A stretch of 64,000 nt of DNA from NCBI GenBank assembly GCA_965119665.1, contig OZ221974.1, forward strand, positions 992,001 to 1,056,000, given 5' to 3'. The notes under the pieces are model-generated. The model did no database searches. It had not been told where the DNA came from and saw nothing but the letters and a program-made list of their open reading frames with translations. Of the stretch, positions 17,548 to 26,137 are shown one piece after another; within the stretch, counting starts at the first letter, position 1, and every line of letters begins with the position of its first letter. The translations under genes were made by a program, and so were the position numbers. This stretch comes from Dialister sp900541485 (GTDB lineage: Bacteria > Bacillota > Negativicutes > Veillonellales > Dialisteraceae).

Positions 17548-18537
17548 TCAGAATTTCACCGTTACCGGCATACCCATGCGAAGACGGTTGCCCTCATCGT
17601 CCACATAAATGCGCACCTCATAGACAAGAGACGTGCGAAGTTCTTCCGTCTGCACCGATTTCGGCGTGAATTCGGCGGTATCGGAAATATAGCCGACCTG
17701 TCCCGTAAGATGTGTATTTTTATCACTGTCGGTATAAATATTTGCTTTCATGCCCTCGGAAATATCGCCGAGACGGCTTTCGGGGACATAAACGCGAATC
17801 CATTTCGGACTTTCCAGTCCCATGAGATAGACGGGACGTTGTGGCGATGCCATATCACCCGGTTCGGCAAGGCGTGAACGGATGACACCGTCCTGCGGCG
17901 CCGTCAGCGTAGACTCACTGAGGCGGTATTCGTAATCTTTAAGTTCCGCTTTGAGGGCGGATAATTTTGCCTCGGCGGCACGGATATCTTCCTCCCGCGG
18001 ACCTGTTTCCGCCAGAGAAAGTGCGGCCTCTGCATTTCTCAGTTTTGCTTCTGCCGATTTCCACTGCGCTTTTGCGGTGTCCGCACTCTGGCGGCTCACG
18101 GCACCTTCCTCAAGAAGCGCGGACATACGTTCATAATAGGTACGGGCATTTTCCTCTTCCGCCGCAATCGCATTTACCTGCGACTCTGCCTGAATGACTT
18201 GCTCCGGCCGTGAACCGTTGTGAAGTTTGGCGACGATAGCCTCTTGTCCTGCAATTCCCGCTTTCGCACGGGCGATTCCGAGTTCGATAGGACGCGTGGC
18301 AAGACGGGCCAGGACTTCGCCTTTTTTCACCCTGTCGCCTTCCCGTTTCGTCATTTCTTCAATCCGCTCGCTTCCGTTAAAAGCGACGGACACCTGGCGG
18401 ATATCCACATTGCCGTACAAGACGAGAGGTCCCGTTTCTTTGTGATGATCCCTGTACCAAAAATAAAAACCTGCCGCCGCTAAAATAACGACTGCCGCAA
18501 GAGCTATAATTTTTTTGTGTTTCGCTAAAAATTCCAT
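17548..18537 (-). CDS. ybhG: HlyD/membrane fusion family periplasmic adaptor, YbhG-like
   Basis: 329 residues. One N-terminal membrane anchor (KIIALAAVVILAAAGFYFW), a biotinyl-lipoyl half motif, a long alpha-helical hairpin rich in Ala/Glu (about 90-200), the second half motif with LTAPQDGVIRSRLAEPGD, and a beta-barrel domain. It would link the ABC pump to the outer membrane. Start 18537 is chosen for AAAGGAGTC upstream. It is the first gene of the operon, 34 bases before ybhF. Confidence 0.92.
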   Translation of the reverse strand: MEFLAKHKKIIALAAVVILAAAGFYFWYRDHHKETGPLVLYGNVDIRQVSVAFNGSERIEEMTKREGDRVKKGEVLARLATRPIELGIARAKAGIAGQEAIVAKLHNGSRPEQVIQAESQVNAIAAEEENARTYYERMSALLEEGAVSRQSADTAKAQWKSAEAKLRNAEAALSLAETGPREEDIRAAEAKLSALKAELKDYEYRLSESTLTAPQDGVIRSRLAEPGDMASPQRPVYLMGLESPKWIRVYVPESRLGDISEGMKANIYTDSDKNTHLTGQVGYISDTAEFTPKSVQTEELRTSLVYEVRIYVDDEGNRLRMGMPVTVKF

Positions 18538-18700
18538 GACAGACTCCTTTTCTGTGAAAGAGGAAATAAGGAAGTTGCATATGATTTTACTTTTATAAAG
18601 GGCAGAGCGGTTTTTACCGTTTGCGCTCTCTGTTTTTCCGGCGCATTCCGGAAATTTCCATTTTGCCACTCTTTTTTATTTTACATTTTATTTCTGTTCT

Positions 18701-18729
18701 ATTATATCAAATTCAAATTTGAATTACAA
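18701..18729 (-). promoter_or_regulatory. Promoter of the ybh efflux operon with palindromic operator
   Basis: Minus strand: TTGTAA (18729-18724), 17-bp spacer, TATAAT (18706-18701). The spacer and the -35 edge hold a perfect 16-bp palindrome, AATTCAAATTTGAATT (18710-18725). A dimer bound there would block RNA polymerase; the CecR-like TetR protein in the operon is the obvious candidate. Confidence 0.75.
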
Positions 18730-18749
18730 ATAGAGGTGGTACTTGTTTT

Positions 18750-20126
18750 TTATTTGCCGACGCAGAAATTTTTGAAAATGGAATGAATGAGTTCGTCGTC
18801 GACGGTTTCGCCGGTGATTTCTCCCAGTGTATGCCAGGCTTCGGTGAGGTCGACGGCGATGAAGTCTGCCATGAGACCGTCGCGGACGGATGCTCTGGCA
18901 CGGAGTACATCATCTAACGCCTTCCCCACTAAATCCACATGGCGCAGGTTGGTGAGAAAGAGTTCCCGCCCTGCTTCCATATCCTGATGAGCCGTCATTT
19001 CCGCCAGTTTTTCTTCCAACTCGTCCATACCGCTTCCGTATCTCGCGGAGAGAGGGACAACGGGTGAGGCGGCGAGTTTTCCGATTTCCTCTGCATTGAC
19101 GGCGGAAGGCAGATCGTATTTATTCAGAATGATAACGGCTTTTCGTCCTGCCAGAGCAGAAAGCCATATCCTGTCCGCATCGTCAAGAGGAACGGAGCTG
19201 TCAATGACGGCAAGAACGAGGTCCGCTTTTTCTACGGAGGCTTTTGTCCGTTCTATGCCTATTTTTTCTACTTTGTTGTCCGTTTCCCGGAGGCCTGCCG
19301 TATCCATGAGAACGAGAGGAACGCCACCGATGCGTATCGTTTCTTCAATGGTATCTCTTGTCGTACCGGGGACGTCGGTGACGATGGCCCGTTCTTCTTG
19401 TAAGAGAGCATTCAAAAGGCTTGATTTCCCTGCATTCGGTTTGCCTGCAATGACGGTGCGGAGACCGTCTTTGATAATCCGTCCCTGCTCGGAGCGGCGT
19501 AAAAGGGCGGACAGTGAATTGTCTATTTTTTCAAGAGCGGCGCCGATTTCTTCTCTTGTCAGGTCTTCCAAATCTTCTTCGGGATAGTCGATGGTGACTT
19601 CCAGTTTGGTGATGAGGTCTTTCAGCTCGTTCATACATTCACGGACGAAACGGGAGAGTGCACCTGCCAGATGACTTTCTGCTTGCGAAAGGGCCGCCCG
19701 TCCTTTGGCGGAAATGATGTCCATTACCGCTTCTGCTTGGGCGAGATCGATGCGGCCGTTCAAAAAGGCGCGTTTTGTAAATTCTCCCCGTGCCGCCGGA
19801 ACGGCTCCGCTTTTGAGGGCAAGTTCCAATGTTTCCCGCAAGGCTTCCGTCGAGCCGTGAATTTGTATTTCCACGACGTCTTCGCCGGTGTAGGAGTGAG
19901 GCGCTTTCATAAAGACGGCGAGTCCTTCGTCGACGGGTCGGTCTTCTTTCATGACGTGGCCGAAATACATGCGGTACGGTTCGGCGTCTTTGAAATCTTT
20001 GATTTTTTTCGCGCGGAAAAGGGCGTTTCCTATGTCTGCCGCACGAATGCCGCTGATTCTTACAATTCCTATGCCCCCTTCGCCGGGGCTTGTCGCAATG
20101 GCTGCGATTGTTGTTTCTTCGTACAT
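18750..20126 (-). CDS. mnmE: tRNA modification GTPase MnmE
   Basis: 458 residues, normal length. With MnmG it makes the 5-carboxymethylaminomethyl modification of wobble uridine in tRNA. Seen: N-terminal TIAAIATSPGEGGIGIVR, GTPase motifs GKPNAGKSSLLNAL, DTAGLRE and NKYD, and the C-terminal CVGK carrying the essential Cys. The start at 20126 has CGGGAGGACC upstream; an ATG 24 bases earlier lacks a site. It lies directly upstream of the efflux promoter on the same strand, with no terminator between. Confidence 0.97.
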   Translation of the reverse strand: MYEETTIAAIATSPGEGGIGIVRISGIRAADIGNALFRAKKIKDFKDAEPYRMYFGHVMKEDRPVDEGLAVFMKAPHSYTGEDVVEIQIHGSTEALRETLELALKSGAVPAARGEFTKRAFLNGRIDLAQAEAVMDIISAKGRAALSQAESHLAGALSRFVRECMNELKDLITKLEVTIDYPEEDLEDLTREEIGAALEKIDNSLSALLRRSEQGRIIKDGLRTVIAGKPNAGKSSLLNALLQEERAIVTDVPGTTRDTIEETIRIGGVPLVLMDTAGLRETDNKVEKIGIERTKASVEKADLVLAVIDSSVPLDDADRIWLSALAGRKAVIILNKYDLPSAVNAEEIGKLAASPVVPLSARYGSGMDELEEKLAEMTAHQDMEAGRELFLTNLRHVDLVGKALDDVLRARASVRDGLMADFIAVDLTEAWHTLGEITGETVDDELIHSIFKNFCVGK

Positions 20127-20284
20127 ACGGTCCTCCCGTTTTACGGACATTTTTCTTTTTATTGTATCATAATTTATTTTTTCTTATATAGCGGATACGG
20201 GGAAAGGGGAGTTCCGTTTTTGTACCGCGCCGGTGCTATAATAAAACCGATCAGACAGAACGGATTTTTTTGAAGGAGGTTCTC

Positions 20285-21085
20285 ATGAAAAATTACGCCC
20301 GCCCCGATGAAGTGATGTATCATATAGGAATTTCGGGAAATCAGATTGACGGTGCTTCTTATGCTCTTGTTCCCGGCGATCCCGGTCGTGTGGAAGGACT
20401 TGCAAAGGCACTGGATGAAAATGCGTATTTCCTGGCTTCCCACAGAGATTACACAAGCTGGCTTGCCCACGTGAACGGTGAGGCGGTGGTCGTCATGTCG
20501 ACAGGCATGGGCGGACCGTGCGTATCTTTTGCGGTGGAAGAGCTGGCGCGCCTCGGGGTGACGACGTTTATCCGTGTCGGTACGACCGGGTCGATACAGG
20601 AAGATTTGGATTTGGGAGATCTTGTCATTAATAAGGGAGCGGTCAGAAAAGACGGTGCTTCTCTTTCGTATGCACCTCTCGCGTATCCTGCCGTTGCCGA
20701 TTTGGAAACGACACTGGCTTTGGAAACGGCGGCGAAAGAACTGGGCGTTCCTTTCAAAACGGGCATTTCCATAAGCACCGACAGTTTCTGGCCGGGACAG
20801 GAGCGGTACGACAGTTTCGGCGGATATGTTCTCCACAGACTGCGCGGCGCACTTGAGGATTACCGTCATATCGGCTGTACCAATTATGAAATGGAAAACG
20901 CCACACTTTTTACCTTGACGTCGGTGCTGGGACTGAAAGGCGGCTCGGTCTGCGGTGTCGTTGCCAAACGGACGGACAGTGAATCGGTAGCGCCCCGTGA
21001 AGTCTATGAGCTGGCGGAAAAACGGTTCAGACAGGTGGCACGGCGGGCTATTGAAATATTGATTTCCCAAAAGAAAAAAGATTGA
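20285..21085 (+). CDS. udp: Uridine phosphorylase
   Basis: 266 residues. Phosphorolysis of uridine to uracil and ribose 1-phosphate. Purine/uridine phosphorylase family motifs: YALVPGDPGRVE (phosphate site), MSTGMGGPCVSFAVEEL, IRVGTTGSIQED, and NYEMENATLFTL with the ribose-binding Glu-Met-Glu. The ATG at 20285 follows AAGGAGG; a TTG at 20270 would overlap that site. TATAAT near 20236 may be its -10. It fits the uracil permease and deoC as pyrimidine salvage, though these are not linked. Confidence 0.93.
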   Translation: MKNYARPDEVMYHIGISGNQIDGASYALVPGDPGRVEGLAKALDENAYFLASHRDYTSWLAHVNGEAVVVMSTGMGGPCVSFAVEELARLGVTTFIRVGTTGSIQEDLDLGDLVINKGAVRKDGASLSYAPLAYPAVADLETTLALETAAKELGVPFKTGISISTDSFWPGQERYDSFGGYVLHRLRGALEDYRHIGCTNYEMENATLFTLTSVLGLKGGSVCGVVAKRTDSESVAPREVYELAEKRFRQVARRAIEILISQKKKD

Positions 21086-21136
21086 TTCCGCAGTACCGTT
21101 TTTTACGTTTTTTACGTGCATTTTTCAAAGTGGAAT

Positions 21137-21164
21137 TTGACTTCATACAAAGAAATGCTATAAT
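21137..21164 (+). promoter_or_regulatory. Promoter of the zinc-transport locus
   Basis: TTGACT, 16-bp spacer, TATAAT. Just downstream, TTGC-N9-GCAA (21168-21184) forms an interrupted dyad at the predicted transcript start, a plausible Fur-family operator, but it does not closely match a consensus I can state. Confidence 0.65.
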
Positions 21165-21205
21165 TATTTGCGAATAAGTTGCAATTTGGAAAGGGCGGGG
21201 ATTTT

Positions 21206-21598
21206 ATGTACATGACGGAGCAGAGAAAAAAATTGTTTGCTTTTTTCCGCGCCCGGCCCGATGTGAATCTGTCGGCCAAGGACATCGTCCGTGCCGTGCA
21301 GGAAAGCGGCGGAACGCCTGTGAGCGTGAGTGCCGTTTACAGGAATCTGGATAAAATGGAAAAAGCGGGACTTCTTATACGCAGTGCAGGCAGGACGAGC
21401 AGGGAAAGTTTGTACCGCTATGTTTCGGACAATCACTGCGACAACAAGCTGCATCTGACTTGTCTGAAGTGCGGTAAGACGATACATATGAATTCCCGTG
21501 TTTCTGATATTTTATACAAAGAAGTTCTTTCTTCAGATGATTTTTCGATTGACGCTTCCCGCACAACCCTCTACGGATGGTGTAAAAAGTGCAGGTAA
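21206..21598 (+). CDS. zur: Fur family metalloregulator, probably zinc-responsive
   Basis: 130 residues. Winged-helix N-terminus (LFAFFRARPDVNLSAKDIV, VSAVYRNLDKMEKAGLL) and a C-terminal domain with two zinc Cys pairs, LTCLKCGK and GWCKKC. It heads a locus encoding a ZnuABC importer, so zinc is the likely metal; Fur proper is less likely because the usual HHDH-rich segment is poor (DNHCDNKLHL). ATG 21206 is preferred; a second ATG at 21212 is equally usable. Confidence 0.8.
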   Translation: MYMTEQRKKLFAFFRARPDVNLSAKDIVRAVQESGGTPVSVSAVYRNLDKMEKAGLLIRSAGRTSRESLYRYVSDNHCDNKLHLTCLKCGKTIHMNSRVSDILYKEVLSSDDFSIDASRTTLYGWCKKCR

Positions 21599-21608
21599 TT
21601 GATTTTTC

Positions 21609-21638
21609 AAGCGCTTTCCGTCGGGAAAAGTGCTTTTT
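21609..21638 (+). terminator. Partial terminator between the regulator and the rest of the zinc locus
   Basis: AAGCGCTTTCC can pair with GGGAAAAGTGCTT (one bulge, one G-U), followed by T residues. It may reduce read-through from the regulator gene. Confidence 0.5.
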
Positions 21639-21673
21639 ATTTCTTTATTTTACGGATACAAAAGGAGGCAGCT

Positions 21674-21979
21674 ATGGGATATAAAAAATGGACAGCTCTT
21701 TTTCTCAGTCTTGCTTTGGCTGCCACGATTTTTATTTCTTATCTTTGTATCGCCGAAAAAGCAAGTCATGACTGCAAAGGTGACCAATGTCCCGTTTGCG
21801 GGGAAATAGAACTGTGCATCGAAACGATCGCCCATTACCATTCTCTCCTTGACGGTACGGGCGCGGCTCCCGTTCTTTCCGGAGCAGTACCGTCCTATCC
21901 GGTTATGATACTTCCTTTTATTGTTTTTTTTGCCCCTGTATCTACACTCGTATCCCTCCGGGTCAAGCTTTCCATTTAA
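21674..21979 (+). CDS. Small Cys-rich membrane protein of the zinc locus (101 aa)
   Basis: N-terminal membrane segment ALFLSLALAATIFISYLC, then SHDCKGDQCPVCGEIELC, a four-Cys plus His segment that would face outside, and a second hydrophobic stretch near the C-terminus. AAAGGAGG precedes ATG 21674. The Cys/His cluster between the Zur-like and ZnuA genes suggests metal handling; this is inference. I recall similar small proteins near clostridial zinc transporters but cannot name a family. Confidence 0.72.
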   Translation: MGYKKWTALFLSLALAATIFISYLCIAEKASHDCKGDQCPVCGEIELCIETIAHYHSLLDGTGAAPVLSGAVPSYPVMILPFIVFFAPVSTLVSLRVKLSI

Positions 21980-22028
21980 ATAAAACAGGAAATGTCTTGA
22001 CAGAATTTATATTTCCAGGAGGTATGTA

Positions 22029-23048
22029 ATGAAAAAAATAATAGCTTGTCTGATGGCATGTTTTCTTGCCATTTACGGTCTTACGGCTTGCTCGACGGAA
22101 AAGAAGCAGGCCGCTTCCCAAAAGGAAGGACTTCATATCGTATGTACGAATTTCCCCGCTTATGATTTCGTCCGTCAAATCGTAGGCGACAAAGCAACGG
22201 TTACCATGCTTCTCAAGCCGGGTGCGGAGGCACACAGCTATGAGCCGTCCCCGAAGGATATTCAGATGATTCAGAAGAGCGATCTCTTCATTTACGTCGG
22301 CGGCGACTCCGATGAATGGGTCGACGGTATTCTCGATTCCATGGATAAAAGTCATCTGAAAACGTTCAAGATGATGGACGCTGTCACACTTCATGAAGAA
22401 GAACTGGCAGAAGGTATGCAGGAAGAAGACCATGATCACGACCATCATGACGGAAAAGAAGAGGATAAAGACCATCATGACGACAAAGACCATGATCACC
22501 ATGATGAGGAAGAAGAGCCTGAAATGGACGAACATGTATGGACGTCCCCGGCCAATGCCGTTCTCATCGTAAAAGCACTGAATACGGCGATTTCCTCGCT
22601 CGATGAAAGCCATAAGGACGTATTTCAGAAGAATACCGATGCCTATGTGTCAAAGCTTGAAGCCCTCGATAAAGAATTCCGCGATGTCATCGACAATGCA
22701 AAGAGAAAAGAAATCATCGTCGGCGACCGTTTCCCCTTCCTTTATTTCGTGAAGGAATTCGGCCTGAAATACTACGCCGCTTTCCCGGGCTGTGCCAAGG
22801 AAACGGAAGCCAATCCTGCTACCGTAGCATTCCTTATCGATAAAGTGAAAGAAGACGGTATTCCCGTGGTATTCCATATCGAAATGTCGAATGAACAGAT
22901 GAGCCGGTCCATTGCGGAAGCAACAGGCGCCAAAAACGAACTGCTTAACGCGGTCCACAATGTAACGGCGGAACAGTTTAAAAACGGTACCACCTACATT
23001 GACCTGATGAAACATAACGTCAGTGTATTAAAGGAGGCCCTCAATTAA
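22029..23048 (+). CDS. znuA: Zinc ABC transporter substrate-binding lipoprotein ZnuA
   Basis: 339-residue cluster A-I metal-binding protein. The signal ends in the lipobox LTAC. Metal ligands are expected in GAEAHSYEPSP, in DEHVWTSP, in VFHIEMSNEQ and near the C-terminal Asp/Glu. A long acidic His-rich loop (about residues 134-166, repeats of HDHDHHD and DHHDDKDHDHHD) is typical of zinc-specific family members. The stop overlaps the znuC start by one base (TAATG). Confidence 0.93.
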   Translation: MKKIIACLMACFLAIYGLTACSTEKKQAASQKEGLHIVCTNFPAYDFVRQIVGDKATVTMLLKPGAEAHSYEPSPKDIQMIQKSDLFIYVGGDSDEWVDGILDSMDKSHLKTFKMMDAVTLHEEELAEGMQEEDHDHDHHDGKEEDKDHHDDKDHDHHDEEEEPEMDEHVWTSPANAVLIVKALNTAISSLDESHKDVFQKNTDAYVSKLEALDKEFRDVIDNAKRKEIIVGDRFPFLYFVKEFGLKYYAAFPGCAKETEANPATVAFLIDKVKEDGIPVVFHIEMSNEQMSRSIAEATGAKNELLNAVHNVTAEQFKNGTTYIDLMKHNVSVLKEALN

Positions 23049-23758
23049 TGAGCCTTTTTACATGCCGTCAGGTTTCCATGGCCTATGAAGGGCGCACCGT
23101 TTTGTCGGGTATCGATTTTTCCGTCAACACCGGCGATTATCTGGGAATTATCGGAGAAAACGGCGCAGGGAAAAGTACACTCATCAAAGGACTCTTGGGC
23201 ATGAAAAAAATTTCCGGCGGCGAAATGATAACGGACGCCGGCCTTTCCCCCCGGGATATAGGGTATCTTCCCCAGCAGACACCGGTGCAGAAAGATTTTC
23301 CTGCCTGTGTATGGGAAGTCGTACTTTCCGGCCGGCTGAACCGGTGCGGCATGTATCCTTTTTACAGGAAACGGGACAAAGAGGACGCCCTTGAAAAAAT
23401 GGATCTTCTCGGTATCACCCCTTTGAAAAACAGGTGCTACCGTGACCTGTCGGGGGGACAACAGCAACGCGTACTTCTTGCCAGAGCCTTATGTGCCGCA
23501 GGGAAATTGCTTTTTTTGGACGAGCCGGTCACAGGCCTTGACCCTGCCGTTACCCGCGACCTGTATCAAATATTCAGAGACTGCATTGAAAAATACGGCC
23601 TCACGATTGTCATGGTGTCCCACGATGTGGAAGGGACACTCAGAGAAGCGAACCGGATTCTCCATCTGGCCGACGGCGGACAGCTCTTTTACGGGAGCAA
23701 AGAAGACTACCTGAAAAGTCCGCTCCGCCAACGCTTTACGGGAGGCGGTGCGATATGA
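23048..23758 (+). CDS. znuC: Zinc ABC transporter ATPase ZnuC
   Basis: 236 residues. Walker A GENGAGKSTLIKG, signature LSGGQQQRVLLARAL, Walker B LLFLDEPVTGLD and switch VSHDVEG. The order binding protein, ATPase, permease and the overlaps at both ends (TAATG, ATGA) fit a tightly coupled importer operon. Confidence 0.95.
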   Translation: MSLFTCRQVSMAYEGRTVLSGIDFSVNTGDYLGIIGENGAGKSTLIKGLLGMKKISGGEMITDAGLSPRDIGYLPQQTPVQKDFPACVWEVVLSGRLNRCGMYPFYRKRDKEDALEKMDLLGITPLKNRCYRDLSGGQQQRVLLARALCAAGKLLFLDEPVTGLDPAVTRDLYQIFRDCIEKYGLTIVMVSHDVEGTLREANRILHLADGGQLFYGSKEDYLKSPLRQRFTGGGAI

Positions 23759-24573
23759 ATCTTTTGACTGAAATGCTGGGATATCCCTTTATGGTCCGTG
23801 CCATTATCGTGGGCTGTCTTGTTTCCCTTTGTGCCTCTCTTTTAGGCACGAGCCTCGTTCTGAAACGGTACTCCATGATCGGAAACGGTCTTTCCCATGT
23901 AGGTTTTGCCGCACTTGCCGTTGCTTACGCCTTTCATGCACAGCCTCTTTCCGTTGCGATTCCCGCCTGCATTGCCGCCGCTTTTCTCCTGCTCCAGATT
24001 AAAGACAGCGCCCGCATCAAAGGCGACTCCGCCGTAGCACTTCTCTGCAGCGGCGCACTCGCCACGGGTGTCATGACGATTTCCCTTACCACCGGCATGA
24101 ATACCGACGTATGTAACTACATGTTCGGAAGCATTCTTGCCATGAGCAAAGGAGATGTATGGCTTTCCGTCATACTCGGCATCGCTGTCGTTATACTCTT
24201 CGTTCTCTTTTATAACCGCATCTTTGCCGTCACCTTTGACGAAGCATTTGCCACCGCCACAGGGACAAGAACAAGACTCTACCATATGATTATTGCACTC
24301 CTTACCGCCGTCACCATCGTGCTCGGCATGCGTATGATGGGAGCGCTCCTCATTTCGAGCCTGATTATATTTCCGTCCCTTACGGCCATGCAGCTCTGCT
24401 CCCGTTTCAAAACGACAGTGCTGCTCTCCGCCGTACTCTCCGTTCTTTCCTTCATGGCAGGCATTACGATTTCCTACGTGGGATCCGTCCCGACCGGTGC
24501 ATGTATCGTCATCTGCGATATATTCCTCCTTGCCGGGGCCGTCCTTTTGCGTAAATGGAAAGAAGGCTTTTAA
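23755..24573 (+). CDS. znuB: Zinc ABC transporter permease ZnuB
   Basis: 272 residues, eight or so hydrophobic segments of the ABC-3 family. Seen: MVRAIIVGCLVSLCASLLG, MIGNGLSHVGFAALAVAY and VTIVLGMRMMGALLISSLI, all typical. Its ATG overlaps the znuC stop. The following lipoprotein gene starts on the base after its stop codon. Confidence 0.94.
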   Translation: MNLLTEMLGYPFMVRAIIVGCLVSLCASLLGTSLVLKRYSMIGNGLSHVGFAALAVAYAFHAQPLSVAIPACIAAAFLLLQIKDSARIKGDSAVALLCSGALATGVMTISLTTGMNTDVCNYMFGSILAMSKGDVWLSVILGIAVVILFVLFYNRIFAVTFDEAFATATGTRTRLYHMIIALLTAVTIVLGMRMMGALLISSLIIFPSLTAMQLCSRFKTTVLLSAVLSVLSFMAGITISYVGSVPTGACIVICDIFLLAGAVLLRKWKEGF

Positions 24574-25248
24574 ATGAAAAAGGAAATATGTTTACTTCTT
24601 CTTCCGCTCCTTCTGATTTCAGGCTGCGGATTTGGAACAGACGATACTAAATCACCGCAGGAAGGGCAAATCATCACCCGGAAAACCGTGCAGGACGCTG
24701 CAAAAAAAGATAAGGCGCCCGAAAAAACGGAAACGCCTGCAACGCCGCAACAAAGTGCCATACCCCAGCCGCAACCTGTTTCGCAAGGAAATGCGGCAGC
24801 AGCAACGGGGAAAAGACATTATCCCTATTTTGAATATCCGTATAACATAGAAGAAGACAGACAAAACTTCGACTACAACAACGTAGACATCGTTGTGGGC
24901 GACAAAAAGTACATGACCCAGATCAATGACTGGTTCATGAACTTCCTTGATTACAAAAACAAAACCGTCATGATTGAAGGCTACTACCTTTCCATCAACG
25001 GCCACTACTTTGTAGGAAGAAACGGCCCGACCTGTCCCTACTGTACCGGCGGATACGTAGACTTTGAATTTACCTCCGACCAGGACTTCACGGGCTACGA
25101 ACCGGCCTCCACATGGATTCGTGTCTACGGAATACTGAGAGAAGCCAAAGTCCACCTGAACGACCACATCACCGCTCCCTTCTATCATCTGGAAGCCGTG
25201 AAAGTGGAAAAAATGGATCAGGAAGGCATCGGCACGATTACGGACTGA
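24574..25248 (+). CDS. Lipoprotein with CPYC motif at the end of the zinc operon (224 aa)
   Basis: Signal with lipobox LISGC, then a low-complexity Lys/Pro/Gln linker (about 40-75). The C-terminal domain (about 110-215) contains VMIEGYYLSINGHYFVGR, then CPYC, then IRVYGILREA. This resembles the OB-like C-terminal domain of the YcgQ/DUF1980 family, which also reads 'G-hydrophobic-x-G-R' followed by Cys. It starts directly after znuB and ends at the operon terminator, so a role in periplasmic zinc handling is likely but unproven. Confidence 0.68.
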   Translation: MKKEICLLLLPLLLISGCGFGTDDTKSPQEGQIITRKTVQDAAKKDKAPEKTETPATPQQSAIPQPQPVSQGNAAAATGKRHYPYFEYPYNIEEDRQNFDYNNVDIVVGDKKYMTQINDWFMNFLDYKNKTVMIEGYYLSINGHYFVGRNGPTCPYCTGGYVDFEFTSDQDFTGYEPASTWIRVYGILREAKVHLNDHITAPFYHLEAVKVEKMDQEGIGTITD

Positions 25249-25249
25249 C

Positions 25250-25292
25250 AAAAAAGCGTTTTCAAGGGAATTTCCCAAGAAAACGCTTTTTT
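25250..25292. terminator. Strong bidirectional terminator
   Basis: Perfect 14-bp stem, AAAAAAGCGTTTTC with GAAAACGCTTTTTT, ends the zinc operon and the converging minus-strand TonB-C gene. Confidence 0.94.
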
Positions 25293-25335
25293 ATTGCAAA
25301 AATTCAGTTTATTTTGAAATAGACAATATGGAAAA

Positions 25336-26034
25336 TCAAAGTTGTACGGCAAGAACCGTATCTTCGGGGATAATTTCTCCGTCAGGGTTGACTGCCGGGG
25401 TAAAGGTCCAGTCACGGACACATTTTTCCGCATAACGGGCCAGCAATTTGAAATCTTCCTTACCCAGTTGCTCATCTTCCAGGGCAACTGGCGTTTCCTG
25501 TATCGTACCGTCCGATTCGATATGAACGGATACGCGCATCCAAGGATGATGATTTCTTTCCGCCGCCTCTTTTACGGCGGCAGATGGTGTTTTCATCGGT
25601 TGACTCTTTATGACGGAAGGTGTCGCAACCATAAGGGAAACGAAACGAACGGGAACCGACACATCAAGACTGACAGCCTTGTCACCCAGTTTTGCGGGAA
25701 CAAATGTCCAGTTTTTTACGGAATTGACGGCATATTCGTCAAGAATGACCGAGCCTGCACTTTGAACCACCTCAGGTCCCACGGGAAACCCGTCTTCATT
25801 GACGGTAAGGTGGATGATTGTTGAAGAAGAATGGGGCAACGCTTTCACGGCGTTATATACAAGCCGGCTCATCGGAGGCGTAGGGTGTGTTTTAAGTTTC
25901 GGCGGTGTCGACTGTTCTTTCGTCAGCGGCACACCGTTCTTATCAAGGAAATAACCGCCTTCGGGGACAGCGGCATCAGCCACGCCGGAACCGAAAGCCA
26001 AAACAGCAGTAAGTGCGATTAATAATTTTTTCAT
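25336..26034 (-). CDS. Secreted protein with two TonB C-terminal-like domains
   Basis: 232 residues. Cleavable signal peptide (MKKLLIALTAVLAFGSGVADA), then two copies of the TonB-C pattern. Copy 1 has IHLTVNEDGFPVGPEVVQSAG and AVNSVKNWTFVPAKL; copy 2 has VSVHIESDGTIQETPVALED and CVRDWTFTPAVNP. There is no membrane anchor or long Pro-rich spacer, so it is not a normal energy transducer. It probably works in the periplasm in protein-protein binding. It stands alone, with GAGG before the ATG. Confidence 0.8.
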   Translation of the reverse strand: MKKLLIALTAVLAFGSGVADAAVPEGGYFLDKNGVPLTKEQSTPPKLKTHPTPPMSRLVYNAVKALPHSSSTIIHLTVNEDGFPVGPEVVQSAGSVILDEYAVNSVKNWTFVPAKLGDKAVSLDVSVPVRFVSLMVATPSVIKSQPMKTPSAAVKEAAERNHHPWMRVSVHIESDGTIQETPVALEDEQLGKEDFKLLARYAEKCVRDWTFTPAVNPDGEIIPEDTVLAVQL

Positions 26035-26137
26035 AGAAACCTCGCTTTATCATTAATTTATGGATAATCAGAACAATTATATTTTAATGCATTTGAAAGA
26101 AAAAAGAAAATCATAAAAAAGAAAAAAATAAAAAATG

